Part shown: positions 18,340-27,058 of the stretch, piece after piece | Position numbering within the stretch: position 1 is the stretch's first letter | Layout: each line of letters opens with the position of its first letter | Origin: Brevundimonas naejangsanensis | GTDB lineage: Bacteria > Pseudomonadota > Alphaproteobacteria > Caulobacterales > Caulobacteraceae | Direction: 5' to 3' | NCBI RefSeq assembly: GCF_003627995.1 | Contig: NZ_CP032707.1 | Coordinates: forward strand, 421,501-485,500 | DNA: 64,000 bases | Translations under genes and position numbers: made by a program | Notes under the pieces: generated by a model | Databases searched by the model: none | What the model saw: only the letters and a program-made list of their open reading frames with translations | Told to the model about the DNA's origin: nothing

Positions 18340-19020
18340 CTAAGGTTGCGACTCTTCGTCCTCGCTGACGAAATCCTGGGCGAATTCGGGCGCGGCGTCG
18401 TCCAGTCCGGTCAGCAGGTCCTCGCCCTCCTCGTCGCCGCCGCGCGAGGGATCGGGCACCTCGAAACCGACCGGCATGGACAGGTCCAGCAGGCCCGCGG
18501 CCTTCATCTCCTGCACGCCCGGCAGGTCATAGAGGCTGGCCAGGCTGAAATGCTCCAGGAAGCGGTCGGTCGTGGCGTAGGTCACCGGCCGCCCCGGCGT
18601 GCGGCGCCGGCCGCGCAGACGCACGAAGTCCATCTCCAGCAGCAGGTCCAGCGTGCCCTTGGACAGGGAGACGCCGCGCACGCTCTCGATCTCGGCGCGG
18701 GTGCAGGGCTGGTGATAGGCGATGATGGCCAGGGTCTCGAGCGCAGCCTTGGACAGGCGGCGCGGCTCCTCGCGCTCCTCGGTCATCAGGAAGCCGAGGT
18801 CGGGCGCCGTGCGGAACCGCCAGCGCTCAGCCACGCAGTCCAGTTCGACCCCCCGGCCCTGATAGCGCGCCTGAAGCGCGGTCAGCGCCCCGCCGACGTC
18901 GGCGCCCTGCGGCAAGCGGCGCGCGATCTCGGCCAACGACAGGGGCGCGGCGGCGGCGAACAGCAGGGCCTCGACCCGGCGTTCGATCTCGAGGTGGTCG
19001 GGGGTGAAGTCGAGGGTCAC
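18340..19020 (-). CDS. scpB: Segregation and condensation protein B
   Basis: Winged-helix partner of ScpA in the SMC condensin complex. 226 aa from a GTG start at 19020 that overlaps the scpA stop by 4 bp (GTGA), which fits translational coupling. Family segments include VEALLFAAAAPLSLAEIARRL, LETLAIIAYHQPCTRAEIESVRG and GRPVTYATTDRFLEHF. An acidic C-terminal tail of about 40 residues follows the second winged helix. The longer in-frame extension upstream is antisense noise within scpA. Confidence 0.93.
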   Translation of the reverse strand: MTLDFTPDHLEIERRVEALLFAAAAPLSLAEIARRLPQGADVGGALTALQARYQGRGVELDCVAERWRFRTAPDLGFLMTEEREEPRRLSKAALETLAIIAYHQPCTRAEIESVRGVSLSKGTLDLLLEMDFVRLRGRRRTPGRPVTYATTDRFLEHFSLASLYDLPGVQEMKAAGLLDLSMPVGFEVPDPSRGGDEEGEDLLTGLDDAAPEFAQDFVSEDEESQP

Positions 19021-19841
19021 GGCGTCAACTCCAGCGGCTGGGCCAGCCCGCGCCGTTTCAGCCAGACCGCGTCGAAGGGCCGCTCCTGGCGGATGTCCAT
19101 GCCGCCCTCCTTCACCAGTTCCAGACTGGCCGACAGGGTGGAGGCGGTATAGCTGGCCTGGCTCGGACCTTCCTGCCCCTCGGGCTTCTGCGGCGCCACG
19201 CGCTCCAGCGGCGTCCATTCGGCTAGGCGCGGCATGATCTCGCGCAGCCAGTCGCGCGCGGCCTCCAGCTGGAAGGCCTCGACCCGCTGGCCGGGGGCGT
19301 ATTTGCGGCGCTCCTCGCGGCGGCGCTGGGCGACATAGGCGCTCATCAGCTCATAGAGGCTGGCGTCCACCCGGTCCGAGGGGATGATGACGGTCGCCTC
19401 GGGGTCGCCGCGCGTGAAGACGTCACGCTTCAGCTGCGGGCGGCCGGTGATCGCCTCCACCGCCGTGCGCATGGCCTCCAGCTTCTGCAGGCGGAAGGCC
19501 AGGGCGGCGGCGATCTCCTCGGCCGGCGGCTCCTCCGGCTTGTCCTTTTCGTTGCGCGGGATCAGCAGGCGCGACTTCAGGTAGGCCAGCCACGACGCCA
19601 TCACCAGATAGTCGGCCGCCAGCGCGAAATTGCGCCGCCGCGCCTCATGCACGAAGGCCAGATACTGTTCGGCCAGGCGAGTGATGGACAGCTTGAGCAG
19701 GTCCACCTTCTGCGTCCGCGCCAGGGCCAGAAGAACGTGCAGCGGGCCTTCATAGCCCTCCAGGTCGACGACAAAGGCCTCCTGCGCCTCGACCTGCTCG
19801 ACGGCGGTGAAGTCCAGGTTGGGCTGGAAGGCCTCTGTCAT
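19017..19841 (-). CDS. scpA: Segregation and condensation protein A
   Basis: Kleisin subunit that bridges the SMC dimer. 274 aa; the N-terminal SMC-binding region reads FVVDLEGYEGPLHVLLALARTQKVDLLKLSI, followed by YLVMASWLAYLKSRLLIP, both diagnostic. The C-terminal winged-helix region ends in LELTP. It sits 17 bp after nagZ and overlaps scpB. Confidence 0.95.
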   Translation of the reverse strand: MTEAFQPNLDFTAVEQVEAQEAFVVDLEGYEGPLHVLLALARTQKVDLLKLSITRLAEQYLAFVHEARRRNFALAADYLVMASWLAYLKSRLLIPRNEKDKPEEPPAEEIAAALAFRLQKLEAMRTAVEAITGRPQLKRDVFTRGDPEATVIIPSDRVDASLYELMSAYVAQRRREERRKYAPGQRVEAFQLEAARDWLREIMPRLAEWTPLERVAPQKPEGQEGPSQASYTASTLSASLELVKEGGMDIRQERPFDAVWLKRRGLAQPLELTP

Positions 19842-19858
19842 GCCCCCTCCCCTTCCAT

Positions 19859-20908
19859 CTAGGCTTGCGCCTCGCCCACGTCCGGCCCCTTGGCAGCGTC
19901 AAAGCGGCCGTTCAGGGCCGCCTCGAGCCGGGCGCGGCCCTCGGCGACGTCCAGCGGCTCGGGCGCGCGGACGATGCGGTTGAGCGCGGCCTCGGCGCGG
20001 CGTCGAGCCTCGCCCTTCAAGCGCTTGGTGCCCTCGGCGACGGCGGCCATCTCCGTCAGGTCGCCGTTGCAGTGAAGCACGACGTCGCAGCCCGCCTTCA
20101 GCGACTGTTCGGCGCGCTCGGTCAGGGTGCCGGACAGGGCCTGCATCGACAGGTCGTCGGACATGATCAGGCCGGAGAAGCCCAGCCGCTCGCGCATCAG
20201 GCGGATCGCCTTCTTCGACGTCGTGGCCGGGCGCTTGGCGTCGACGGCGGTGAAGACGACGTGGGCCGTCATCGCCATCGGCATGTCCGACAGGGCCTTG
20301 AACGGGGCGAAGTCCCAGGCGTCCAGGTCCTCGATCGCCGTCTCGACCACGGGCAGGTCGTGATGGCTGTCCGAGAAGGCGCGGCCGTGGCCGGGGATGT
20401 GCTTGATGATCGGCAGGACGCCGCCGGCCAAGAGGCCTTCGGCGGCCGCCCGGCCCAGTTGGGTCACGGTCGCGGGGTCCTGGGCGTAGGCGCGGTCGCC
20501 GATGATGTCGTGGGCGCCCGGCACCGGCACGTCCAGCACGGGCACGCAGTCCACGGTGATGCCCAGCTCGCGCAGGTCATGGGCGATCAGGCGCGCGCCC
20601 AGGCGGACCAGTTCGCGCGCCGCCGCCGGGTCGTTGGTCGCCTTCAGATAGGCTGCGCCCGGCGGATATTTCGGCCAGTGCGGCGGGCCGAGACGTTGCA
20701 CCCGGCCGCCTTCCTGATCGATCAGGACGGGGGCGTCGTCGCGGCCCACGCTGTCGCGCAGGTCGGCGACCAGGGCCTTCACCTGCTCGGGGCTGTCCAC
20801 GTTGCGGCGGAACAGGATGAAGCCCCAGGGCTTGGCCTCGGCGTAGAAGGCGCGCTCCTCCGCCGTCAGCCTGTGGCCGGAACAGCCGTAGATGGCGGCG
20901 GAGGTCAT
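19859..20908 (-). CDS. nagZ: Beta-N-acetylhexosaminidase (GH3)
   Basis: Cytoplasmic peptidoglycan-recycling enzyme removing GlcNAc from anhydro-muropeptides. 349 aa, single GH3 TIM barrel. The catalytic loop with Asp/His dyad is KHIPGHGRAFSDSHHDLP and the nucleophile region is GLIMSDDLSMQAL. VLIDQEGGRVQRL and GDRAYAQDP are further family markers. It is 11 bp after the SPOR gene, forming the group SPOR-nagZ-scpA-scpB. Confidence 0.95.
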   Translation of the reverse strand: MTSAAIYGCSGHRLTAEERAFYAEAKPWGFILFRRNVDSPEQVKALVADLRDSVGRDDAPVLIDQEGGRVQRLGPPHWPKYPPGAAYLKATNDPAAARELVRLGARLIAHDLRELGITVDCVPVLDVPVPGAHDIIGDRAYAQDPATVTQLGRAAAEGLLAGGVLPIIKHIPGHGRAFSDSHHDLPVVETAIEDLDAWDFAPFKALSDMPMAMTAHVVFTAVDAKRPATTSKKAIRLMRERLGFSGLIMSDDLSMQALSGTLTERAEQSLKAGCDVVLHCNGDLTEMAAVAEGTKRLKGEARRRAEAALNRIVRAPEPLDVAEGRARLEAALNGRFDAAKGPDVGEAQA

Positions 20909-20919
20909 TCGGTCAGGCC

Positions 20920-21720
20920 CTAGCGGACGATGCAGTCGCGGCCCGCGGCCTTCAGCGCGTTGCAGAAGGCGACGGCGCGATCGCGACTCAGGCCGGTGAA
21001 GGTGGTGCGATAGACGGTCAAGCCGTTGGCGGCGGTGACTTCCTGCACGCGCTTCTCGGCGCCCGAGGCGTACTGGCCGAAGCGAGCGGCGACGGCGGCG
21101 TATTCGCGGTCAGCGACAGCGGTCGAGGAGAAGGCGCCGATCTGCACGCCCGACGAGCCGCCAGTCGCGGTCGGGGCCGGGGCCGGGGCCGGAGCAGGCG
21201 CGGGGGCCTTGGCCGCCGGAGCGGGCGCTGCAGGCGCCGAGGCGGGCGCGGCCGCGACACGGGCCGGGGCGGCGAGCGTCAGGGGAGCGGCCTCGATCGG
21301 CGCGGCCGGGGCGGTCGGCGCGGGGCGCGGCAGGACGTCTTCGGGGCCGGGGGTGAAGGTCGGCGCCGTATCAGCGGGCTCGCCTCCGTCGCGATAGACG
21401 CGGATGTCGGCCTCGGGGTCGACCGGCTGGGCGTCCAGCGGCGCCTCGACCTTCATGCTCTCGACCGGCGAGCCCACGGCGGGCGGGGCGTCGGTCGAGG
21501 AGCGCACGCCCGAGCGATAGAAGACCACCACGGCCACGATCAGCAGCAGCAGGACCACGGCGCTGATGATCAGGGTGATCGGCGGCGACTTGGCGGCCGG
21601 GGCCCGACGGGGGTCATAGCCGCCGCGCGTGAAGGGCAGGTCGTCGTCGGTCGGCGGCGTGTAGGCCCCGCGCTCGCGGCCCGCGTTGGGGTGGCCTCGG
21701 TGATCGTCGTCGTAGGACAT
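20920..21720 (-). CDS. SPOR-domain membrane protein
   Basis: 266-aa bitopic protein: cytoplasmic tail of about 45 residues, one membrane segment (ITLIISAVVLLLLIVAVVVFY), a long Pro/Ala-rich periplasmic linker and a C-terminal SPOR domain (about residues 190-266, starting GVQIGAFSSTAVADREYA and ending AAGRDCIVR). SPOR domains bind denuded peptidoglycan glycans at the division septum. Two Cys in the last 20 residues (AFCNAL, GRDCIV) may pair. Confidence 0.88.
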   Translation of the reverse strand: MSYDDDHRGHPNAGRERGAYTPPTDDDLPFTRGGYDPRRAPAAKSPPITLIISAVVLLLLIVAVVVFYRSGVRSSTDAPPAVGSPVESMKVEAPLDAQPVDPEADIRVYRDGGEPADTAPTFTPGPEDVLPRPAPTAPAAPIEAAPLTLAAPARVAAAPASAPAAPAPAAKAPAPAPAPAPAPTATGGSSGVQIGAFSSTAVADREYAAVAARFGQYASGAEKRVQEVTAANGLTVYRTTFTGLSRDRAVAFCNALKAAGRDCIVR

Positions 21721-21806
21721 GGGTCGCGCCTTGGTGGTCTCAATGGCCCGCGCGCGAATCGGCGCGCAGGGATGTTCAGTCTAACCCGCCCCCGGCGGCT
21801 TTCGAA

Positions 21807-22994
21807 TCACAGATCGAGGGCGAGGTCGAGACTGAACAGCTTGCGGTGCACCTCGATGGCGTAGCGGTCCGTCATCCCGGCGATGTAGTCGCACACCGCC
21901 CGCGCCCGCGCGTCGCGGTCGTCGGTCAGGGCCGAGGCCTGCCATTCGGGCGGCATGACCTCGGGCTCGGCCATGAACAGCTGGAACAGCTGGGCCAGCA
22001 CCCGGCGCGCCTGGCTGCGGGTGCGATTGACCCGATAGTGGCGATACATCCGCTCGAACAGGAAGCGGCGCAGCACGGCCAGCTCGGCCATCATGCCGGA
22101 CGAGAACTGCACCAGGGTCTCGGGCGCGTTGCGGACGTCCTCGACCGTCTCGATCCGGTGCTTGGCCAGGCGGCGCTCGGTCTCGGCCAGGACGTCGTCG
22201 ACCATGACGCCGATCATGCGGCGCACCGCCTCCAGCCGCAGCATCCGCTCGTCGATATCCGGCCAGTCGCCGCGCGCCTCGGCCAGGCAGCGCCCGATCA
22301 GGGGCACGTCCATCAGGTCGGCCAGGGTGAACAGTCCGGCCTGCACGCCGTCGTCCACGTCGTGGTTGTTGTAGGCGATGTCGTCGGCAATGGCCGCGCA
22401 CTGCGCCTCCAGGGAGGCATAGGTGCCCAGGCGCAGGTCCCAGTCGGCCTCGCCGCCCGGCGCATAGGCGGCGACCGCCTTCCACGCCGGGTCCGTCAGC
22501 TGGTGCGCCACCGGGCCGTTGTGCTTGACCACCCCCTCGACCGTCTCCCAGCTCAGGTTCAGGCCAGGGAAGCCGGGATAACGGGTCTCCAGTTCGGTCA
22601 CCACGCGGAAGCTCTGGACGTTGTGGTCGAAGCCGCCGAAGGCCTTCATCTGCTCGTGCAGTTCGTCCTCGCCCGCGTGGCTGAACGGCGGGTGGCCCAG
22701 GTCGTGGGCCAGGGCGACCGTCTCGGCCAGGTCGTCGTCGAGGCGCAAGGCATGAGCCAGGGAGCGGGCGATCTGCGCCACCTCCAGGCTGTGCGTCAGC
22801 CGGGTGCGGTAGTGGTCGCCCTCGTGCGCCACGAAGACCTGGGTCTTCTCCTTCAGGCGACGGAAGGCGGTGGCGTGGATGATGCGGTCGCGGTCGCGGG
22901 CGAAGGCGGTGCGGGTGCGGCTGGCGGGCTCGAAGACGCGGCGGCCCCGGCTGGCGGCGGGGTTTTCGGCGTAAGGGGCGCGGGTCTGGCTCAA
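21807..22994 (-). CDS. dgt: dGTPase-like HD hydrolase
   Basis: Deoxynucleoside triphosphate triphosphohydrolase, 395 aa, the short alphaproteobacterial type. The HD metal site is seen in [14 protein letters not shown] (His68) and [16 protein letters not shown] (His97-Asp98), with [15 protein letters not shown] as the third motif. The start is a TTG at 22994; a GAGG ribosome binding site lies about 9 bp upstream and no ATG in frame gives the conserved N terminus. It is divergent from erpA. Confidence 0.92.
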   Translation of the reverse strand: MSQTRAPYAENPAASRGRRVFEPASRTRTAFARDRDRIIHATAFRRLKEKTQVFVAHEGDHYRTRLTHSLEVAQIARSLAHALRLDDDLAETVALAHDLGHPPFSHAGEDELHEQMKAFGGFDHNVQSFRVVTELETRYPGFPGLNLSWETVEGVVKHNGPVAHQLTDPAWKAVAAYAPGGEADWDLRLGTYASLEAQCAAIADDIAYNNHDVDDGVQAGLFTLADLMDVPLIGRCLAEARGDWPDIDERMLRLEAVRRMIGVMVDDVLAETERRLAKHRIETVEDVRNAPETLVQFSSGMMAELAVLRRFLFERMYRHYRVNRTRSQARRVLAQLFQLFMAEPEVMPPEWQASALTDDRDARARAVCDYIAGMTDRYAIEVHRKLFSLDLALDL

Positions 22995-23080
22995 TTCGTC
23001 AGGCCTCGTGGGGAAGCGGCAGGACTTCGTGATGGCGACAGGCCTTTGCGAACGCCCGTCAGCCCCTCATATAGAGGGCC

Positions 23081-23470
23081 GTGAGCACCGTCCAATCCAC
23101 AGAATCAGCCCGCGACCTGTCGCTGTCGGTCGCAACCCGGTCGCCCGAAGGCATCGTCCTGGCCGAAAGCGGCGCGCGACGCCTGGCCAAGCTGTCCGAA
23201 GCCGAGGGCAAGCCGGTTCTGCTGCGCGTCGCCGTCGACGGTGGCGGCTGCTCGGGCTTCCAGTATCGCTTCGAACTGGTCGACGGCCCCGAGGCCGACG
23301 ACCTGATGGTGCGGCGCGACGGCCAGGCCGTGGTCGTCGACCCGGTCTCCGTGCCCTTCCTCAAGGATTCCGAGATCGCCTTCGTCGATGAGCTGGCGGG
23401 CGCCCAGTTCGTCATCCGCAACCCCAACGCGGCCTCGAGCTGCGGCTGCGGCGTCAGCTTCTCGATCTGA
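23081..23470 (+). CDS. erpA: A-type iron-sulfur cluster insertion protein
   Basis: 129-aa HesB/IscA-family carrier of Fe-S clusters. Cluster-ligand Cys are in DGGGCSGFQYRF and the C-terminal SSCGCGVSF. A GTG start at 23081 gives an N-terminal extension of about 25 residues before the conserved IVLAESGARRLAKL core. ErpA rather than IscA is suggested by the ending CGCGVSFSI and by its solitary position. Confidence 0.93.
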   Translation: MSTVQSTESARDLSLSVATRSPEGIVLAESGARRLAKLSEAEGKPVLLRVAVDGGGCSGFQYRFELVDGPEADDLMVRRDGQAVVVDPVSVPFLKDSEIAFVDELAGAQFVIRNPNAASSCGCGVSFSI

Positions 23471-23506
23471 GACCGCGCCCCTGATGGGCGCGCCCTCCCA
23501 TAAACC

Positions 23507-23616
23507 TCGTCATTCTCGGCCTTGTGCCGAGAATCCATAGACGCCGACTTCGAGGTTGATGCTCGCCCCGGCGACGCCTGTGTGTCTGGATCCCCGGGAC
23601 AGCCCCGGGGATGACG
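23507..23616. repeat. GTCATCCCGG-type intergenic inverted repeat
   Basis: Bounded by CGTCATTCTCGGC at the left and CCCCGGGGATGACG at the right, with internal stems TTCTCGGC/GCCGAGAA and ATCCCCGGG/CCCCGGGGAT. Lies between convergent erpA and the PfpI-like gene. A 7-bp stem CGCGCCC/GGGCGCG at 23474-23492 just after the erpA stop may act as its terminator. Confidence 0.7.
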
Positions 23617-23624
23617 AAGAGAGG

Positions 23625-24221
23625 TTAGTGAGCCGAGGGCCGCGCGCCCTCGACCGCCTTCTTCCGTCGACCCCGACGCGGCGCCTGGGCGAAGGCCTCG
23701 ATCATCGCCGCGTTGAAGGCGGGCAGGTCGTCGGGGCTGCGGCTCGTGACCAGCCCCTCGTCGACCACCACTTCCCGATCCACCACCTCGGCGCCCGCGT
23801 TGCGCAAATCGGTGCGGATGGACTTGTAGGCCGTCAAGGTGCGCCCCTCGGCCACGCCCGCATCGATCAGAATCCACGGCGCGTGACAGATGGCGGCCAC
23901 CGGCTTGCCCGCGTCGAAGAAGGCCCGCACGAACCGCAGGGCCCCCTCATGGATGCGCAGCCGGTCTGGGTTGGCGACGCCGCCGGGCAGGACCAGGCCG
24001 TCGTAGAGGGAGGCGTCCGTCGCCTTCAGCGTCTTGTCGACCGGGATCATCTCGTCCGGCGTCAGGTGGTCGAAGCCCTGGATCCAGCCCGGCTCGAGCG
24101 AGACCACCTCGACCGTCGCCCCTTCGGCCCTCAGCGCCTTGACCGGCTCCTGCAGCTCGATCTGCTCGACGCCGTCCGTGGCCAGGACGGCGATGGTCTT
24201 TCCGGCGAGAGTTTGAGTCAT
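23625..24221 (-). CDS. DJ-1/PfpI family protein
   Basis: 198-aa type 1 glutamine amidotransferase-like protein. The nucleophile elbow AAICHAPWILI carries the conserved Cys with its adjacent His, and the conserved Glu is in ATDGVEQIELQEP; LPGGVANPDRLR is a family loop. Related proteins act as stress-linked deglycases/chaperones (YhbO, PfpI); the exact activity is not inferable. Start MTQTLAGK at 24221; the basic tail GRRKKAVEG is unusual. Confidence 0.88.
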   Translation of the reverse strand: MTQTLAGKTIAVLATDGVEQIELQEPVKALRAEGATVEVVSLEPGWIQGFDHLTPDEMIPVDKTLKATDASLYDGLVLPGGVANPDRLRIHEGALRFVRAFFDAGKPVAAICHAPWILIDAGVAEGRTLTAYKSIRTDLRNAGAEVVDREVVVDEGLVTSRSPDDLPAFNAAMIEAFAQAPRRGRRKKAVEGARPSAH

Positions 24222-24327
24222 GGGGCGGCTCCTTGAACGCGATGCGGCGGTGCGCCCTAAACCGCTCGTCCCGGAAGAGGTTGCGGCCGCGCTTGGCGCG
24301 ACGGCGAGGCGCGCCCATCTTCGCTCC

Positions 24328-24699
24328 ATGCGCCGTTTCGTCCTCGCCCTGCTGCTGATCGCCGCGCCGATGACCGGCGCGGCCTCGGCCCAGACTTGGC
24401 CCGGCTGGCCTGCTCCGCCGCCGCGCGGATACGACCCGCAACAGGCCGCCGCCGAACAGCACCGCCAGGCGATCGAGCAGCTGCGCCTCGAGGCCGACCG
24501 GCGCGAGATCGAGGCGCGTCAGAACCGGCTCGAATCCGCCCTGACCGTCCAGCGGCTCCAAGCGGCGCGCGCGCCGTTGCCCGCCTCGCCCCCCGCCACG
24601 GCCTATGCGCCCGCGCCTGCCGTACTACCCGCCCCCGCCGATCAGACGGCGCGCGGGGTGGACGAGATCGACGCCTGGCTGGCGCGTCGGCCGCACTGA
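24328..24699 (+). CDS. Small secreted protein, unknown
   Basis: 123 aa: Sec signal peptide (RRFVLALLLIAAPMTGAAS, cleavage likely after ASA), then a Pro-rich start (WPGWPAPPPRGYDPQQ), a charged helical region (about residues 45-85) rich in Gln, Glu and Arg, and an Ala/Pro-rich tail. Probably periplasmic. No family recognised. It is divergent from the PfpI-like gene. Confidence 0.65.
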   Translation: MRRFVLALLLIAAPMTGAASAQTWPGWPAPPPRGYDPQQAAAEQHRQAIEQLRLEADRREIEARQNRLESALTVQRLQAARAPLPASPPATAYAPAPAVLPAPADQTARGVDEIDAWLARRPH

Positions 24700-24781
24700 C
24701 GCGCCTTTACGTTTGCATCCCTTCACCAGGCCCTGCGTTTTCGCCTAGCTTCAGACCAGACGGGACAGCGGAGAGCGACAC

Positions 24782-25630
24782 ATGCGTTGGCAGGGCGGAC
24801 GGCGCGGCGGCGGAGTCGAGGATCGGCGAGGCATGGGCGGCGGCGCGGTCGCGGGCGGCGGCATCGGCGTGCTGGTGCTGGCGGCCATCGGCTATTTCGT
24901 CTTCGGCATCGACCCCAACACCACCCAGCAGGTCGCCAGCCAGCTCGGCGGCGTCGGCCAGGCCGAACAGCAGGGCCGGATGGGCACGCCCGAGGACCAG
25001 GCCGGCCAGTTCGTCGACGTGATCGGCACGAACATCAACGACGTGTGGAAGGCCAAGCTGAACGGCTACACGCCCCCGACCACGGTGATCTACGAGCAAG
25101 GCACCACGACCGGGTGCGGCTATGGCCAATCGGCCATGGGGCCCTTCTATTGCCCGACCGATCACAGGGTCTATCTGGACCTGGGCTTCTGGGGCGAGAT
25201 GGAGAAGCTGGGCGGGTCCAGCGCCGACTTCGCCAAGGCCTATGTCCTGGCCCATGAGTACGGCCATCACGTCCAGACCCTGACCGGCGCCAGTCAGCAG
25301 GTGCAGCGCGCCCAGCAGCAGGCGGGCAGCAAGGCCGAGGGCAATCGCTATTCCGTGGCCCTGGAGCTGCAGGCCGACTGCTACGCCGGGGTCTGGGCGC
25401 GCAACGCCTCAGCGGCCTCGGGCGGCCAGGTGGCGCTGGAGCCCGGCGACCTGGAGGCGGGCATGAAGACGGCCCAGGCCATCGGCGACGACGCCCTGCA
25501 GCGACGCGGCGGCGGGCGGGTCTCGCCCGAAAGCTTCACCCACGGCTCCTCGGCCCAGCGGGTGGAATGGCTGCAGCGCGGCTATCAGACCGGCGACCCG
25601 GCCGCCTGCGACACCTTCGCCCAGCTGTGA
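24782..25630 (+). CDS. YpfJ-type neutral zinc metallopeptidase
   Basis: 282-aa membrane-anchored protease of the putative neutral zinc metallopeptidase family. A Gly/Arg-rich N terminus is followed by one membrane segment (about residues 22-42). The zinc motif is HEYGHH (residues 158-163) and the third ligand is in ELQADCYAGVWA. FYCPTDHRVYLDLGF upstream of the zinc site is also typical. Substrate unknown. Confidence 0.9.
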   Translation: MRWQGGRRGGGVEDRRGMGGGAVAGGGIGVLVLAAIGYFVFGIDPNTTQQVASQLGGVGQAEQQGRMGTPEDQAGQFVDVIGTNINDVWKAKLNGYTPPTTVIYEQGTTTGCGYGQSAMGPFYCPTDHRVYLDLGFWGEMEKLGGSSADFAKAYVLAHEYGHHVQTLTGASQQVQRAQQQAGSKAEGNRYSVALELQADCYAGVWARNASAASGGQVALEPGDLEAGMKTAQAIGDDALQRRGGGRVSPESFTHGSSAQRVEWLQRGYQTGDPAACDTFAQL

Positions 25631-25660
25631 TCGGAGGCGGCGCGAGCCGCCTCCTCCTGC

Positions 25661-26992
25661 CTAGCCGGCGCTGCGTTCGGCCAGGGCCTCGGCCGCGATC
25701 AGGCGGCGACGCAGCGGGGCCGGGCGGCCGTAGGCGACCCAGCGCAGCAGCCACTCCATCGGCCCGAAGGCGAAGGCCTGCAGCCAGGCGAGGCTGAACA
25801 GGGCCTGTGCGACCCAGACCCCGACGGCCAGCCCCCACAGCCCCCACCAGTCCAGCCGCCCCCACAGGCCGAAGCCGTAGAACAGCAGGGCGGCGATCGC
25901 CGACTGCAGCAGATAGTTGGTCAGGGCCATCCGCCCCATCGCCCTCAGGCCGACGCCGACGACGCCCCAGGCGTTCAGCTTCCACAGGACCAGCACCAGG
26001 CCGACATGGCCCAAGGTCATGCTGCACCGGCCGATCTCATAGCTGGCCTGGGAGACCCAGGCGCCGGGCGCGAACTGGCTGCGCCACAACTCGATCGCCT
26101 GGACGCCGTTGACCAGCAGGCCCAGGCCGTAGCCGACCGCCGCCATCCCCACATAGAAGCCCAGCGACCGGCGCCCGGTCAGCACCCCCAGCTTGAACAG
26201 GGCCATGCCCGCCAGCATGAAGGCCGCCGACTCCAGCACCAGAGTGATGGTGTAGCTGGACGCCGCATAGTCCAGCCAGGTCCTGACGCTCCATTCCAAC
26301 AGGCCGACCGGGCCGCCGGTGCGGATCGCCGCCTCCTCCTGAAGCGCCTGCGGGTCGGGGAGGCGGGCCGCCGCGGCCGTGCGAGGCGCCGTCGCCGCGG
26401 CCTGTTCGGCCGCCACCAGGCCATCCCCGGCCAGGCCCTGGGCCGCCACCGCCTGGCCGTGCCGCGCTGCGGCCGCCCGCTGATGGCCGACCACGGCGGT
26501 CTCGATGGTCAGCAGCAGGATCAGCAGGGCCGCGATCCGCAGTAGGGTGCGAGGCGCGGCGGTGCGGAAGACGAACAGCAGGAAGCCCGAAAGCCCATAG
26601 ACATAGAGGATGTCGCCGGGGAACAGCAGGCAGGTGGCGTTGAACACCCCCAGCGCCAGCAGGGCCATGCAGCGCCGGAAATAGACGTCTGCCGACTGGA
26701 TCGTGCCCTGGCTTTCCTCCCCGCGCAGGGTGATCAGCAGCATCCCCGCCCCGAACAGCAGGGTGAACAGGCCTCGCATCGCGCCCTGGAAGAACAGGTG
26801 CTGGACGACCCAGGCTGACCAGTCCGGGTTGGCCAGGGTCGCCGGCAGGCTGGGATGATAGCCTTCCCACGGCCCGCCCATGGGCATGATGTTGACCAGC
26901 AGAATGCCGCACAGGGCGAAGCCGCGCAGCAGGTCCAGGCTTTCCAGGCGCTGGCTGGCGGGGACCGGAGCGAGGCGGGCGGCGGTGGACAT
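25661..26992 (-). CDS. DUF418 (YeiB-type) membrane protein
   Basis: 443-aa polytopic membrane protein. The N-terminal signature RLESLDLLRGFALCGILLVNI and LFTLLFGAGMLL are typical of the YeiB/DUF418 family, with a C-terminal DUF418 domain of about 150 residues containing GRMALTNYLLQS. A region of about 60 residues (about 170-230) rich in Ala and Arg is inserted between the membrane halves. Function unknown. Confidence 0.87.
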   Translation of the reverse strand: MSTAARLAPVPASQRLESLDLLRGFALCGILLVNIMPMGGPWEGYHPSLPATLANPDWSAWVVQHLFFQGAMRGLFTLLFGAGMLLITLRGEESQGTIQSADVYFRRCMALLALGVFNATCLLFPGDILYVYGLSGFLLFVFRTAAPRTLLRIAALLILLLTIETAVVGHQRAAAARHGQAVAAQGLAGDGLVAAEQAAATAPRTAAAARLPDPQALQEEAAIRTGGPVGLLEWSVRTWLDYAASSYTITLVLESAAFMLAGMALFKLGVLTGRRSLGFYVGMAAVGYGLGLLVNGVQAIELWRSQFAPGAWVSQASYEIGRCSMTLGHVGLVLVLWKLNAWGVVGVGLRAMGRMALTNYLLQSAIAALLFYGFGLWGRLDWWGLWGLAVGVWVAQALFSLAWLQAFAFGPMEWLLRWVAYGRPAPLRRRLIAAEALAERSAG

Positions 26993-27058
26993 GGATGACG
27001 CGTTATCCCCCTTCCAGCGGCGGCAAAACCCAATTCGCGCGGCAGGGCGCGTCAGACG